A stretch of DNA of 64,000 bases. Origin: Nematostella vectensis. Taxonomy: Eukaryota > Cnidaria > Anthozoa > Actiniaria > Edwardsiidae. The notes under the pieces were generated by a model. The model did no database searches, was not told the DNA's origin, and was given only the letters and a program-made list of their open reading frames with translations. Positions 37,036-49,885 of this stretch are shown piece after piece (position 1 is the stretch's first letter; each line of letters starts with the position of its first letter). A program made the position numbers and the translations under genes. The stretch is from NCBI RefSeq assembly GCF_932526225.1, contig NC_064040.1, forward strand, positions 14,938,494 through 15,002,493, read 5' to 3'.

Positions 37036-37240
37036 CTGTGTGGTGTACAATGTATAGTCTATTGCAACATCAGATCTGCGATATACCGAAAAAATCCTTA
37101 GACAAATGACAAAACAACAACTAAAACATCGCCGCCATGATATCCCCTGGAAGCTGACACAGGTAACCCAAACATTATGAATCATTTATTGCTTTGGGTT
37201 ACCTGTGGTGAGCCCACGGTAGTTTAAACACGAGCTCAAA
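37036..37240. promoter_or_regulatory. Bidirectional promoter TTC7 / NOP53
   Basis: Only 205 bp separate the two start codons. There is no TATA box. It contains a YY1-like ATGGCGGCG on the minus strand (37129-37137, reading CGCCGCCAT on plus) and a perfect 15-bp inverted repeat, CACAGGTAACCCAAA at 37158-37172 with its complement at 37193-37207 (20-nt loop). Confidence 0.75.
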
Positions 37241-40200
37241 ATGGCCGACAAATCCCCCTCTACTCGTGCTAAAAAAAGAAAGGTTAGTAAGAAATCTAAA
37301 AAAAGCTGGCGTAAATTCACCGACATTAAAGATGTGGAAGAGCATTTTGAAGAGGCACGTAGGGATGAAAGGACAGGGTAAGTTCTAGTGTAAGATTTAT
37401 TTGTAAATGAACTCGCCATTGCGACATCGGTTGTTTGTAAATATGATCTACCACGCGGATGTCGAATGCTTGTGAGTTTATCAAATCTGTAATTTGAATG
37501 TCTTTAGCGGTCCTGCCTCGGAAAAGCCGGATGCCAGTCTGTTTTTTGTTGACACAAAGTCAAAAGAGCCCGAAACAGGTAAGTTACATCGAACGTTATG
37601 AACCTAATAAAAAAAATTGGGGAATAAGCTCAAATGAACATTCACCTATTTAACATATAAGGTTGCGCTCGAGAATCTATGTGTCGTGACCCGGGTTGGT
37701 TCATGGGTAGCGTATAAACGGCCAAATTCTTGTTTCTGAAAGCTATGTGAATTTTCATAAGAATATAAACAACAATTATACAGCTTTGTTACCTAGATTT
37801 GTATGTACTTTACTCTGCTAATTTGCTTATTTACTCAATACCCATGAAGGCTAGTGGGTTACGATACACATATTCTCAGAGTGCAACCATATTTCAAATA
37901 GGTGTATTGTTTCACAAGGTTGAAATAGTAGGGTATACGCCTTGGTTAAAACAGGGTAAGTTCTCTGACGTTTGAAGAATTAGCCCTTAGTTGTAGCCAA
38001 AAAAGCTGACTAAGAGGTGATGCTACAAAAGTCAGCAAAACTACACTGTTTCTCTGACTAAGGCCTTGTTATGCCCTTATTCAGAGAAACAGTGTAGTCT
38101 TTATGGATTCAGGCCCTTTTTTTTTGAAAAATTCTGAAGTAAACAGAAAAATACTCTGTTTTCACAAAGGCGTATAATTACAGTACCAGTATAGAGTGTC
38201 ATAACCTCCAATCCCGTCAAGTGTCAAGTCCTTATTAAAAACGTGACACACGACAATTGACACTCACTTTTTATAAGGCAATCGAGAAAAAAGCCATTTG
38301 CACTTGCAGAATTTGTGTGGCCAGCAAATTTAGCTAGTGTCTATGTTTTAAAATGATGACTTAACCCATTGACTCCTGGCTATTTTTGAGTTGAATTTAC
38401 AAAAAAACAGACTGAAAATAGATACCTCCCCCTCTTTTCTGAGTTTTATACAGCCCGTCAAAGTCAAACACAGCTGCACCTAGTCAGCGGTATCCAAGCT
38501 TTCCAACAATGCTTTGCGGTCCCCACTTTTAATCCCTCGTCGATGTGCTGAAGCCAGCACAAGTTGATGGTTGCTTGTATTTTTCATCAAAAATACAGCT
38601 ATGAGCATATTAGGAGAGTGTCTCAGGACATCATGAAGTCTTTTGGGGCATAATTGAGTGCTTTGCTTATGGATATTTGCAAGCAAAGGTGGATTTATGA
38701 TGATTTTTTCTTGTTTGGCTTTGCCCGGATGAGAAAATAATTTTCTAATGAATCACCACAGCTCTCCTAAATGGTGTCTTTTCTGAAACCAAATTGATTC
38801 CAAAATTGTTTACACTGCTATTCTGGGTCTGTATGACCTGGAATTGATTCGTTTGGCTTCGGGGTGAAAAGACTTATAAAAAACCATCTGACTTTGGGGA
38901 GAGGAGTGTTGACTGGCCCTCCCCTCGTGAATTTTTCCCTGGATCTCCCAGAATGCTTTTCAATCCGTAAAGGCATCTTCGTGGTTTTACAAGCATTCAA
39001 GGAGTGAACATCGTGTTTTGAGGCCATGGAAATGAACCTGGAGGATCAGAATAAAGGGATCTATTTGTGTCTTGAGCTGTGTTTGCTGATCTCTCTCCCT
39101 TGTGTTGTATTTTGAGCGTTTTATTGAGAGGGGTGATTCTGCTTTTCTTTCCTTGTTCGATTTGAAATTTGTCAAAGAACCTGTGCTATTATTTGGCTTA
39201 AGAGTAGTTGCCAATACCTTGGTTGGATGCATATCTTCAAGACCATTTATCCCTTAGACTGATGCCTGAGTATCTTCATCTTGTTGTGTTTAGTTTGCAT
39301 TTATGAATTTTTTGGGTTGTGGGTGCTTCCCAAACCGGTACAGGCCGGTTGAGGGGTCAATGTGTTAAATATGAGAAATCTAATGAAAACCGATTAATCT
39401 TTTTTGTAGACACAGCAACTGTTGTTGGAAATATAATTTGAACATCGCTTGAAATATCTTGAGCTGTTTGTGGATGATCAGAAGGCATACATAAAGGGAA
39501 AAGTTTACTAAACAAACACAACATTGATCTCTGATAAAGCAATGAAGACATTGTATACTATATGAAACAGGCATGGTGTGAGGACATGTTTTTCCTCTTA
39601 GATTTTCAAAACTTTGATTCGCTTTTCAATAATTAGAAACATAATACTTTTCAAACTGGGCTTGATTCAAACACTTGAATTACTCCTTGAGACTATACTG
39701 TACGTGGATTATAAGGTTTAACAAGGCAAAGCCTGTGTCTAAAAATACTTCCCTTTCCTTCGAGTGGGACCGCCCCCGATGTGCAACATATACATCTATT
39801 ATTGTAAACAAACAAATTGACTTTGCTTGGAACACTTCTGGCTATAAGGCACTCACACACTCTTTCTTCTATGTAGATTTAATTTTGTGTCTTTTATGCG
39901 TAAAAAGGATGCAAATTATCCGCGGCAACTATAAACTATGGCGGTTTTGCTCCCTATATCTGAGCTTTAGTTTTCCACCAAATATTATCAAATTTAGTAT
40001 ATTCCTTCGTATCATCATATTTTAGGTTTACCGAAAACCACCGTTTTTCCATCGAGCCACACATTTTTGTTGTTTCACCAGCTAAGTCACACACTACATG
40101 TAGACTCTGTCACCTTTGTTTCTTCAAAGTCATTTGCTTTACTTCTTCAACATTATTCTATCATTCTCAGTGCTTCTTCTTTGGATGTTAAGCCAAAAGA

Positions 40201-43200
40201 TAGAACTGTTGTCGGTCAAGTGTTGTCCTTATTACAAGTTCTCCGCTTCATACAACTTTGTGTTGTAAATAAACCCCTAGAAATAAAAACAACTTCAATC
40301 CGAATCTAGTTTTTAATTTAAGTTTTATTCAGAATCCTCACTCTACGCCTATAGTTAGTTCACGAAATGTTTGTTCACAAAATATGAAGCTTGCGAAATG
40401 GTAAAAATAAGTTTACTGCAATAACTACGAAGTCCATATAAGCTTGACCACAGACTATATCAACCGACAATCGATCACTTGTAAATGCATATTAAGTCTG
40501 AATATTTCGCGAGTCGGTACTCTCAATTTACTCTTGAGTAGAATATGCATCGTTGTTCGACACTCGCGAGTAGAGGTTATGATACTCAATACCCGTACTG
40601 TATTCTGTTCAATGATATCATTTACTGTAAACTTTTCATAACAAAAAAGTCACATTTTCAAATGAAAACTGATTTATGGGATGGGGTGCTTGGGTGTTGG
40701 ATTCCTGGTTATGTGGTTTCTTATGCTTAGCCTTGATCACAGGGTCTGTCTTAAATTGATTGATCTTCCAACAGAGCCACATTAAAGAGCCATGATTGCC
40801 CACACCTTTGTCATTGCTTTTATTCAACATAAAAATTGTATTGTGCAATCGAATTTCCAAATAAGGACATTAAAGCTATTCTAAAGTTAAAGTTATTCTT
40901 AAATTATTACGTAAATCAATTAAAATTATTGCAATTCCTTCCCCAAATCAGCCAATTAAAATTGATTCTTTTTTATTAGGACAACAAAATGATGGCTTAC
41001 AGAGACTCTTCAAGTTACTTAATTAGTTCTGAATCTGTTATTTGCAGATGGAACACAAAACAAACGGTCTAGAAAAAGAAAACTTCTAAAATGTGACCAA
41101 CTTCTTCTACCTGATACAAGACTCAAGCCAATAGGTAGCAAGAAGAGAAAAGTTAAACAGAGCTCAAAGAAAAAGACGTTATTGGTGAATGATTCCTCAT
41201 CAGATGAAGATGAGCCACCACCAAAGCCCCTTGTTAAAGAAAAGAGTAAAAAACCAAGAGCAAAAAACAAAGAGGTGTTTGATCTCTGGGGAAAAGAAGG
41301 TAACCAAAACAGACACTCTCCAATGACAAGCCAATACACGACAACAAATCTTCTAAACATAAACTGACATGAAGACTGCTTCATGTAGTTAAACATGACG
41401 TTAATGTCCTACTAAAAAGTAACTGTAATCAATGTACTTATAAGCTCTTGTCAATGTACTCTAGATACTCCAAAAGATGTGAATGAACACTACTTAAAAG
41501 TCACAGGAAAGATGAAAGTCAAGGTACAGTTAAACAAGCAAAGGATTTACTTTTGTCTGTAAAGTTATATATTGTTGTGCCTGTAAGGGAATATGAATAA
41601 TGTATTCTTTTGTTTGATAAATTGTTGCATGGGAATGAGTTCTTGTTTTACGATACTGCAGTAGCAAGTATGCAGCTGAACAATATACCATTAGCATCGA
41701 TATTAGCTGTCTAAAAGTTGATTCATTTTATAGATGCCTAAAAGTGCTAGAAGGAAGGTGACAGAGCTGACAGCAGTTGAAGTCTGTCATCCTGGAGCTT
41801 CATATAATCCGACCTTTGAAGACCATCAGGTAACAACAAGATAACAGACTTATGACAAGGGGGAGGGGTGCGTGAAACAAAATGAAGCATCAGAACGAAT
41901 ACGTTAAGTCAACTTCCTTGTAATTGTTCTGCCTTGTCCACTTTGCAGGAGCTTCTATTAAATGCTAATGAGATTGAAGTGAAGAAACAAAAGGAGAATG
42001 AGAAGCTGGAGAGACAAGTCAGGTTTTTGACCAAAGACGAGGCCGCTGCTTTGGTACGCTTGGGCTTGATTATATTCACTAGGCTTTCAATCTTAGACCC
42101 TCTATGTTCAGTATGTATTATTGTGATGTCTTTTGTCTAAAGAGCCAACATTTGTTTTTTAGCCAACTTGGGAAGAAGAGATGGGAGAAGGGTTATTTGA
42201 TGATAAAAGTGATGATGACAAAGTTGATGATGATGATGATGATGATGAAGATAATGAAGAGGAAGTGATGAATGGACCCATTTTGCGCAGTAAACAAAAG
42301 ACATCTCAGCAGAAAAGAAAAGAACTTGAAGAAAAACAAAAGGTGATTTTCTGCATAACTTTTGTATTTGTGTAAATGATACAGTAATATTGGTTACTTA
42401 AAGAACGCCGATCAACCACTCCTTTGTTATTGTTTATAGTTTAAAATACAATGGTTTATTCTCAAGTAAACTTCAAAATAATAATTTGGGAACAAAGTCT
42501 AATACAGTACGTTATTGATGATGTTCGATTATAGAGCCCAATTGATTATATCTTGGTTACTCTCTTGAATTAGCCAATGGAAATGGATGCTTTGAGTCAC
42601 TCGGCATTGAGGGGGAGCATAAAATGGCGGTGATATTGGTTTTGTTTAAGTATACAGTATGTTACTGCTGGTTACCCTATTTTGACTGACGTAAAAAAAA
42701 TCCCACAAATACTGCCTACTACATATTAAGCAATTTAATTTCTTTTTTGGCTAATCATTTGTACTAATTCCGTAATCGCATATCTGTTTGCATAGCAAAA
42801 GGAGCTTGAGGCAGAAAAAGAACAGAAATTAAAGGAAAACGATATATTCAGGTAAGGATTTATATACAACTATTTCAATGAACATTGTCAGTGTAATTGG
42901 CAAATGGCAGTTCTTAGAACAATCACTGCTTAATTACGATGATTTGTAAGAATAAAAGATGATAAGTAAACTAATTGCATACGTTACTCACATTCTCATA
43001 TATTCAGTTAAATATGTTGAGTCTTGTTGATTTTGTATTGTGCACTTCAGCCTTTATCTTTAAATAGGTGTACAGTACATATATGGTCTAAAGCGGTCTG
43101 ATTTAAGAGCATACAAAAACATGTTTTGATTAACATGTAACTTACTGCTTGTTGTTTTAAGGATTAAAACAATCAAAAAAGAAATTGCATCTGCTGAAAA

Positions 43201-44431
43201 TAAAATGGCAAAGAGGAGACGAAAAAAGGAAGAGGAAAAAAAGACTTCACTTCAGAAAACAAGGAAACTAGGGCGGCATACGTATCCTATCCGATTATTT
43301 AGTTAAACTGTCTGTATTTTTGTATATTTGTGCTGCCATCCCAAATCTGCTATTGATATCGTGGTTGTTTGTTCCTATTGTACTAAACTTTTTGTTTAAG
43401 CTTCTTGACTTCTTACAATAAGATATGTCAATCCAAATGTCGAGATTCAGCTAAGTGATGAAATATCTGGCAACCTACGTAAATTGAAGGTAAAATTTAC
43501 CTGGATTGGTGGATGTGTTCACCTTGAGACAAGATAGTGTTCGATAGTTCTTATTTGCTTGGGATGATATGTATATCTAATAAACTGGCAAGGTCCATCT
43601 TGTATACTGTAATTCTTATTAGTAAATACATTTCATTCAGCGAATAATTGTTAATTATATTTCTTTACATGGGATAAGGGATTTAATTATAAAAGGCACA
43701 AAGCCGTCCAATTTTGGCAAGTTCTATTGTATATATTTTCGTATTGTGTACAAATCCTGTTAATAGAGAGAAACAACTAAAATACTGTACAGCGTTTGAT
43801 GATTTCCACACTAGCAATCTTTGAATCTTAGTTTATTATGGATTACCACAATTGTATTATACAAATATTTTTTCATTTATTTTACAGCAAGAAGGAAATC
43901 TTATGACAGATCGTTTTAGAAGTCTTCAGAAGAGAAACATTATTGAGCCACGAGTCCCTGTTCTGTAAGTAGGCTTATTGTAAAATATTTTTAGGCTATT
44001 TATGTTGACTTGATTGTAATATCCTGATATGATTTTGTTCTTACAGACCTCATCGAAAATATGCCTTGAAGGAGTACGAGAAGAGGTCCCACAGAAAGCC
44101 GTGCATCAATGAGATCTGGGGTGAGAGAAGAAAAACAAACTTGATAATGTTTGATGAAGATAGTAAGCTTATTAGCAGCCTGTTATTTGCTTTTTTTCAA
44201 ACATTGGTAATCCTGTGGCGTGCAAAGTGACCACGTACATAGGGTTGGCTTGTACTGTACATATGCTGAGGTTTGTGCCTTTGGCCCTAGTGCAGCTACA
44301 CTTTCCAAATCAGGATAACACCGAAAGAGAGCTGATTACAGTATAGATGTATCCGTTCTGGAATTTGGCATTGACATGTTATTCTTTTTTTTGTTTTAGA
44401 AGAAAATGCTAAAAAGAAGAATACAAGATGA
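37241..44431 (+). CDS. NOP53: Ribosome biogenesis factor NOP53 (GLTSCR2/PICT1)
   Basis: Thirteen coding exons: 37241-37377, 37508-37578, 41048-41299, 41465-41523, 41734-41829, 41949-42053, 42163-42342, 42796-42851, 43162-43281, 43423-43489, 43888-43964, 44047-44120, 44400-44431. Together 1326 nt, 441 aa, all phases closed (human about 478). NOP53 is a nucleolar 60S assembly factor that recruits the MTR4-exosome to pre-rRNA. Visible signatures: Lys/Arg-rich N-terminus (residues 8-25), LFFVD at 57-61 matching the arch-interaction motif for MTR4, DLWGKE, GASYNPTFEDHQELL (194-208), a KQKENEKLERQ helix, an acidic Asp run in exon 7, basic coiled-coil exons 8-9, and the C-terminal GNLMTDRFRSLQKRNIIEPR. 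It starts 205 bp from divergent TTC7. Intron 2 is 3.5 kb. Confidence 0.95.
38040..38098. repeat. 59-nt perfect-stem hairpin in NOP53 intron 2
   Basis: ACTACACTGTTTCTCTGA at 38040-38057 pairs perfectly with 38081-38098. The loop holds a further TAAGGC/GCCCTTA pairing with one bulge. It resembles a small RNA precursor or a compact MITE; no expression evidence. Confidence 0.6.
40369..40605 (+). repeat. Dispersed repeat (copy 2), NOP53 intron 2
   Basis: Partner of 33069-33290, same order of phrases (TGTTTGTT, GAAGCTTGCGAAATGGTAAA, CAATCGATCA, GTCGGTACTCTCAATTTA, GTTATGATACTC). Both lie in introns. Confidence 0.65.
40780..41010 (+). repeat. Dispersed repeat family member, NOP53 intron 2
   Basis: Contains AGAGCCATGATTGCCCACAC, CCTTTGTCATTG, CCCCAAATCAGCCAAT and CAAAATGATGGCTTACAGAG, collinear with 30500-30745. 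It ends about 35 bp before exon 3 of NOP53. Confidence 0.5.
42395..42650 (+). repeat. Dispersed repeat family member, NOP53 intron 7
   Basis: Contains CACTCCTTTGTTATTG, GCCAATGGAAATGGATGCTT, CACTCGGCATTGAGGGGGAG and ATAAAATGGCGG in the family's order. Diverged. Confidence 0.45.
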
Positions 44432-44769
44432 AAACTTCTGAATGATTAAACAGTCCAAGTCAAGCTTTTTATGAGCCTTTTTATCATGCTGATTTGACAG
44501 CACCATTCAGTCGTATGCGACGTACCTACGACATGTCTTAGTCCTTGATTACATAATACAACTTTTGTAGTCGTGCATCGTAGCGGAGTTATACTGGTTT
44601 ACGCTCTACGCCTCAAAAGAGCTGTCTAGAGGAAGTCGCATACGACTAAATCGTGCTGTCTAAATCAGCTTTTATGCTGTGTACAGCGTGGTATGGATGT
44701 GAGGGGTCTTTCAAATGCCAGGTGCTTCAAGTGTTAGAAAGAATTCTTATACCTACCTTCATAAGTTAA

Positions 44770-44900
44770 AGAGCCATTATTGTCCGTCTCACCTTTGTCA
44801 TTGTTTCATTCGACAACGGAAGTAAAATTATGTAAAAATTTTTGAAACGACCATCTCAAAACAAAGTTGTATACTTCATTTACCAAATTCAACTTTTTGA
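44770..44900 (+). repeat. Dispersed repeat family member downstream of NOP53, partial
   Basis: AAAGAGCCATTATTGTCCGT, CTCACCTTTGTCATTG and AAAGTTGTATACTTCATTTA match the 5' half of the family. Confidence 0.45.
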
Positions 44901-45666
44901 ACTGACAACTAGGCAACTAGTTATTATATATTAAAAATTGAAGCAACTGTTATTTTTCTAGTAATAAGTTCTCATCCCTTTTCACTATTTAAGATTTTTC
45001 AACGTTATCATAATAACGTTTACATGTTTTAAAAGGATGTTGTATATTTTAAATATACATAAAAGTTTCTGTGGCTTTCGATGGTGGTAATTTGTAATTC
45101 GATGGCTTATTGGTTTTATGGGTTTTTCGTTGATAGATAATTCTTCAATCATTATATTTTTTTAAACCGAATGAACATGTACCCATCAGGGTAGAGTATG
45201 AACTTCCTTTTTAAAAATGTGCTTTTACTATACATCCATTTTACAAAATATACCCTCTTCGAAAATAAATGTAATAGGGTTGTAGTGTTGTAAGGCTCAT
45301 CCTTGGGGAACTCAGGGCAACGGTCCCACTTCCGGTCTCCGTGTCGCCCTGGGTCCCCGAGGATAAACAAAGATTAAACTGAAACTAAACTGAAGGCTAG
45401 ACCCGAATCCCTTATGTGAGGTGAATATACTTAAACCGCGTGCAAACAGCAATAGCATTGCGGCGCTAGGACTGTTATTACACTTTGTTGTGAGGGGTAC
45501 TGTGAACGAGCTCGCCAACATTTACTTTAGACTCGAAAGAAATCCCAAGCTTGCCCAAGCGCGCCTAGGCCAAGCAGCCTTTTTTGCTGTAACTCGGTCA
45601 ATGCCCACGTTTCAGATAACGTACTTGGAACACATAACCTATATTTCTATAATAGCTGTGACTACA

Positions 45667-45996
45667 GTCAAAGAATCTAAAGGGATTTGAAGTTGGATAT
45701 TTTATTTCAAAACTGTCGCTCGTTATCTTTCACATGTGCAGCAAAGAAGCTCTGCGTAGAGAAGGGTACAAAACTGCAAGTTTGCTGAACCAGACAGAAA
45801 TTTACACTGAAATGAATCTGTCTCTCTAACAGTCAAAGAATCTAAAGTGATTTGAAGTTGGATATTTTATTTTAAAACTGTCGCTCGTTATCTTTCCTTC
45901 ACATGTGCAGCAAAGAAGCTCTGCGTAGAGAAGGGTACAAAACTGCAAGTTTGCTGAACCAGACAGAAATTTACACTGAAATGAATCTGTCTCGCT
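45667..45996. repeat. 165-bp tandem duplication
   Basis: The block starting GTCAAAGAATCTAAAG occurs at 45667 and 45832, nearly identical, with a 4-nt insertion in the second. No gene is recognised in it. It is recent by its identity. Confidence 0.9.
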
Positions 45997-46785
45997 AGTG
46001 TTATGCATGCGCGAGATTGAGATTCCCACAAAAACAACCGCCCGACTTATCATAGGCCAACAAACGTACAAAAAGAGTTACACGACGGCTCCGCTAAGTG
46101 TTCATAAAGTCATAATTCAGTTGGCTTTTAACTTGTTTCCCAGCCGGTGAAATTAACCGGCAGCGCACAACCCTGAAAGCGATCCAACTATAATTACTAT
46201 ATGTAACCGCCGCCTGGTAAACGAGTCACTTGACACCAAACGGCGAGTTTCCCCCCTACCCAATTGCTGGAGGAGCGAAAACAAGGCAAACACGACCAGC
46301 CCAGGTAGGAATACCTGGTCTATTTAACACTAACAAGACAACGTTACTTTGAAGTAAACTATCCTAAAGCCCGTGGTCAGAACCCTACCCATAAGCCACC
46401 GCGCTGCTTCGATCAAACCGACATACACCTCGCGCCTCGCGGTAGGGAATGTGACTCGCGAAGCAGCAGTCTGTACGTACGAGAAAACGGCCAATGAATT
46501 GTCTTGCTCATTGATTTGCTGAAATAATCTACAGGTAAAAAGACTCCCAACTAGAGTTTCTAACATATTACTGTAGTAAAGCATAGATTGTTGTCCGGAA
46601 TTCTATGTATAAGTATGCATCTGTTGGGGTTTTGTTTGTTCTGATGAAACTTTTTCCTGCTTTTACTTCATCTGTCTGTCTAGCTCGGAGCCTGTAGTTC
46701 TATTTTTTGTGTTGCCTTAGACTGACCAAGTATGAAATGACAATCATATTTGACCGACATTCATGTATTTTCAAGTTAAACGAAG

Positions 46786-47103
46786 TTATATTGCTGTGAT
46801 TGCGTTCATAAGAGCCGGTGCGATAGGGGGAGCGCCAACTCGAGAGCAACTCGGGAGCAACTGGAGCTGCTGATTCTGTCTCTTTAACGATTCTAGCTGA
46901 ATCTGTTCAATTCTTGCGTGGATGGACGGTGCTGCGGGGCTGATTATGGAAGGCCAACTGTCAGGACGTGATCGCAGAGAAAATCCGCTGGACTGCTTGG
47001 CTTTTTTAACTCGTGAAGTACCCTTGGACGCCAGAAGTGCTTGGATGCGAACGAGGATGAACGTAAACGAGAAAACGATAGCAGAGGCTGATATAGTGTG
47101 CAC
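46786..47103 (-). other. Unrecognised open frame with a hydrophobic N-terminal segment
   Basis: An open frame of about 105 codons ending in TAA at 46786. It begins with a hydrophobic stretch (SASAIVFSFTFILVRIQALL) then Lys/Arg/Ser-rich and Gln-rich parts. It lacks a good ATG, but an acceptor-like TTGTAGTTAG lies just upstream, so it could be a last exon. The plus strand of the same DNA is also open (46922-47110). I recognise neither. Confidence 0.2.
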
Positions 47104-47262
47104 GCCGTGAAGAGATGACTAACTACAACCCCAACAGTGGCGAAACATGACCCTGCAGCTAGTAATGTGAGTGGTCTGGTATAAAATTAACTATTTTGAA
47201 ACTACCATCAAAACATACAACAAGGTCTGGTTAAACTTGCGTTTGCAGAATCAGAGAAATCG

Positions 47263-47592
47263 TTGTCTATAACATTGAAAAAAATTATTTTCCTCTCCTT
47301 ATTTTCTTCGGAAAAATTCCGCCAGATACTCAGGTTAGATATTCAAATGTCTTGCCCAGGCCGTTCATTGCGTGTGTTAATTTCTCATTGGTATCGTTTT
47401 TCGAAGCGAAGATCTACTAGTAATATCAAAGGTGCTGGATGTCATAGAAGCTTTAATACTGCGGACATCATAAGTAGTAGCTATCAAATGTTTAGACAGA
47501 CCAGGCGCCGTATATTCGAGAAATTTGTCTGTGAGAGCACAAATAATGCTTGGGATTGTTTGCGGCACTTCCGCGAGTTGTTGATTGAGTGA
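47263..47592 (+). other. Unrecognised open frame, 109 codons
   Basis: Plus frame with an ATG at 47263 and a second at 47347, basic in the middle, ending in a leucine-rich helix-like tail (FRELLIE). The opposite strand is also open over 47377-47601 with a protein-like composition (SSLNQQLAEVPQTIPSII). I cannot tell which, if either, is coding; no family recognised. Confidence 0.2.
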
Positions 47593-47599
47593 GCTTATC

Positions 47600-49750
47600 A
47601 AATAATGGCATTTGTGTTCAAGCAGCTGTTAGTCTATTTAGACGAAAAAGCCTGTAGTAAATTGATGATGTGAATATCCTGTAGTAATGTGTGGATCTGC
47701 AGTCATATACATAAATCGTAAATCTCCTGAGCTGTGAACTATCTTTGCTTTTTAAGTCATTTAGCATGGAGTTACCTTTGCAGGGATTTGTCGTTACTAA
47801 AATTATTTCCCTTGCATATAACACCAGCGTAGTTTTGCTTTGCATAAATGCTGTTTATAATTTGATTTATAATTTTAATTTAGATGTTAACAGTGCGGGA
47901 CATTACCATTTTTGATTATATTTGATAAACAATCTGATTAACCAATCAAAGATGAGTATTACTATGCCCAGTCTCATGTGGACACGCCTCAACTCAGAGT
48001 AGGAAAACAAAATGGCGGTTTTGTCGAATGGGGAAAATTATACTGAACGCTGCTTTTTAACTATCTGCTAGCAGTGATTTCTTCTTTTCTGTTTAAGCAG
48101 GGATTTCACTGACTCAGTTTGTCAGATACAGTATATCTTATTTGTGTTGTTTCTCATTGGCAAGAGACCTCATTTGCAGGGTTATTTTTTATAGACTTCA
48201 CTGAATCGTACTGTGATAAACGCGGAAGTGTAAGCAACTGCTAACAATGTATAACATTGATCACCAATTATTTAGTTGTACGCCTCTTTGAGTCAAACAA
48301 ATGCACAGAATATCTCTGGATCTATCTTGCTTTCACAATCGGAATGAAGACACTCCAAGAAAAATTTTAGCTGGGATATTGAAACTAAAATGAATCTTAT
48401 ACAGAATGGCAGCGAGTCTCATTAAAAAAAATTAAGCTAAATCCTATACAGAATGGCCGTGAGTCGCTGTTTATTGTATGCCATTAAACGACACTACATG
48501 GAAGTTCTATGTTTCAATTTTTATATTGAATTCTGGAATAGATGGATTTGCTATGATCTACAAGCCTCACGGATGGCAGTAAATTATACATTGCTGCATT
48601 AGCTTGCTATTACTCGTTGTCATGATAGAACATATGAAAACTCTAGATAAACAAAAACTACATTTTTAATTATGCTTGTAAAGTTATTTGACAAAAAGTT
48701 CTTATTACAAATGCTCACATTATGCCTTTTTATAAATGGATTCTAGAGGGGGCACTTGTTTGAGGGGCTATGTAATGTGCTTATTTAATGAGGGGTGTAC
48801 AGTATGTATACCTCAGTGTTAAAAATCATCCCCAAAGGACACCATTGTATTCAGCTTTGTTTTAATCACGATTCTTTCTACCAAACAGAGGAAGTTTTGT
48901 AACACAAATTGTGCACAATACACAGGTTCTAACACCGAGGTAGAGCCATTGAGGGGTATTTCATGGTGTGTGCAGACAAATTGAGTGTAAACTAGTGTGA
49001 GGAACAGGCATGGTAAGGGCAACGGGGTGATGACTAAGGGTATGTCACATGGTTGACACAGGTTGTGAAGACATGGTGAACTTCTACCAGGTTTGCTCAC
49101 TAGGCCTTGGAGATTATTGGAGCCTGGGGGTGGGGGGGGGTTGGAGCGGGGGGTTATGAGTTTCTATTCTTGGTGGGGTTTGAGTATAAAATGGAGATGT
49201 GGGTATATTCTTAGGGGTGGCACGGTTCCATTCTTTTGGGGGCATAGAATGTTTGTATCTGTCAAAACCCACAGTCATGTTTACAGCTAGAGTACCCACC
49301 CTCCCCCCTCATGTTGTTGTTCTGGTCACAGGGCAAGAAATTTTGGCAAAGAATGAGAAGCCAACCCCCAGAGACAAGGGGAGGGTAAAATGCTTTTCGG
49401 CTACGGATTTTCATACCTATTCTTGGGCGTTTTTTTCCCTGTTGAAGTATAGACGTTTGGCCTTGACTCGCACTTTCGTTCTCACAATTAACCTCTGCTC
49501 TCCTCAACTTTCACCATACCTTGTGGGCACTCATTTCGGCTTGTGTTGCAAATTGTTCTAGTATGCCATGATCCTCATTTATCCTAGTTTAATCCTGTCA
49601 AGGTTCTAAGCCGTAGAATTTGGTCCATCACACTCGCATTCCTCTTTTTTTAAACGTAAACATTAGGAAAAGAGTTCGATTTTACGGCATTCTCCAATAA
49701 AAATGTTCAATTTGAAAAGGTTCCCCAAGCGATATTTTACTTTCGAAAAC
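47600..49750. other. Gene-poor AT-rich region
   Basis: No supported gene. There is a possible fragment of the GGCGGTTTTG-type repeat near 48000, a duplicated CTATACAGAATGGC phrase at about 48398 and 48446, and a poly-G tract at 49130-49140. Confidence 0.4.
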
Positions 49751-49885
49751 AGGAACTCATCAATCAAATATCAAACTTGGTATAGAGCAGGATACTTTGC
49801 TGTTTTTGTCACTTTTTGCTATGCGACGTCTCACTAACAAAACAAATGAAAGTCTCAAACTCTGAGCGGCCATTTTAACAGTTTG

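Larger units (their letters stand above)
44432..46785. other. Intergenic region after NOP53
   Basis: No supported gene. Apart from the dispersed repeat and the 165-bp duplication, I see only short non-conserved frames on both strands. AATAAA at 45264-45269 might serve NOP53, but that would give a long 3' UTR. Confidence 0.4.
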
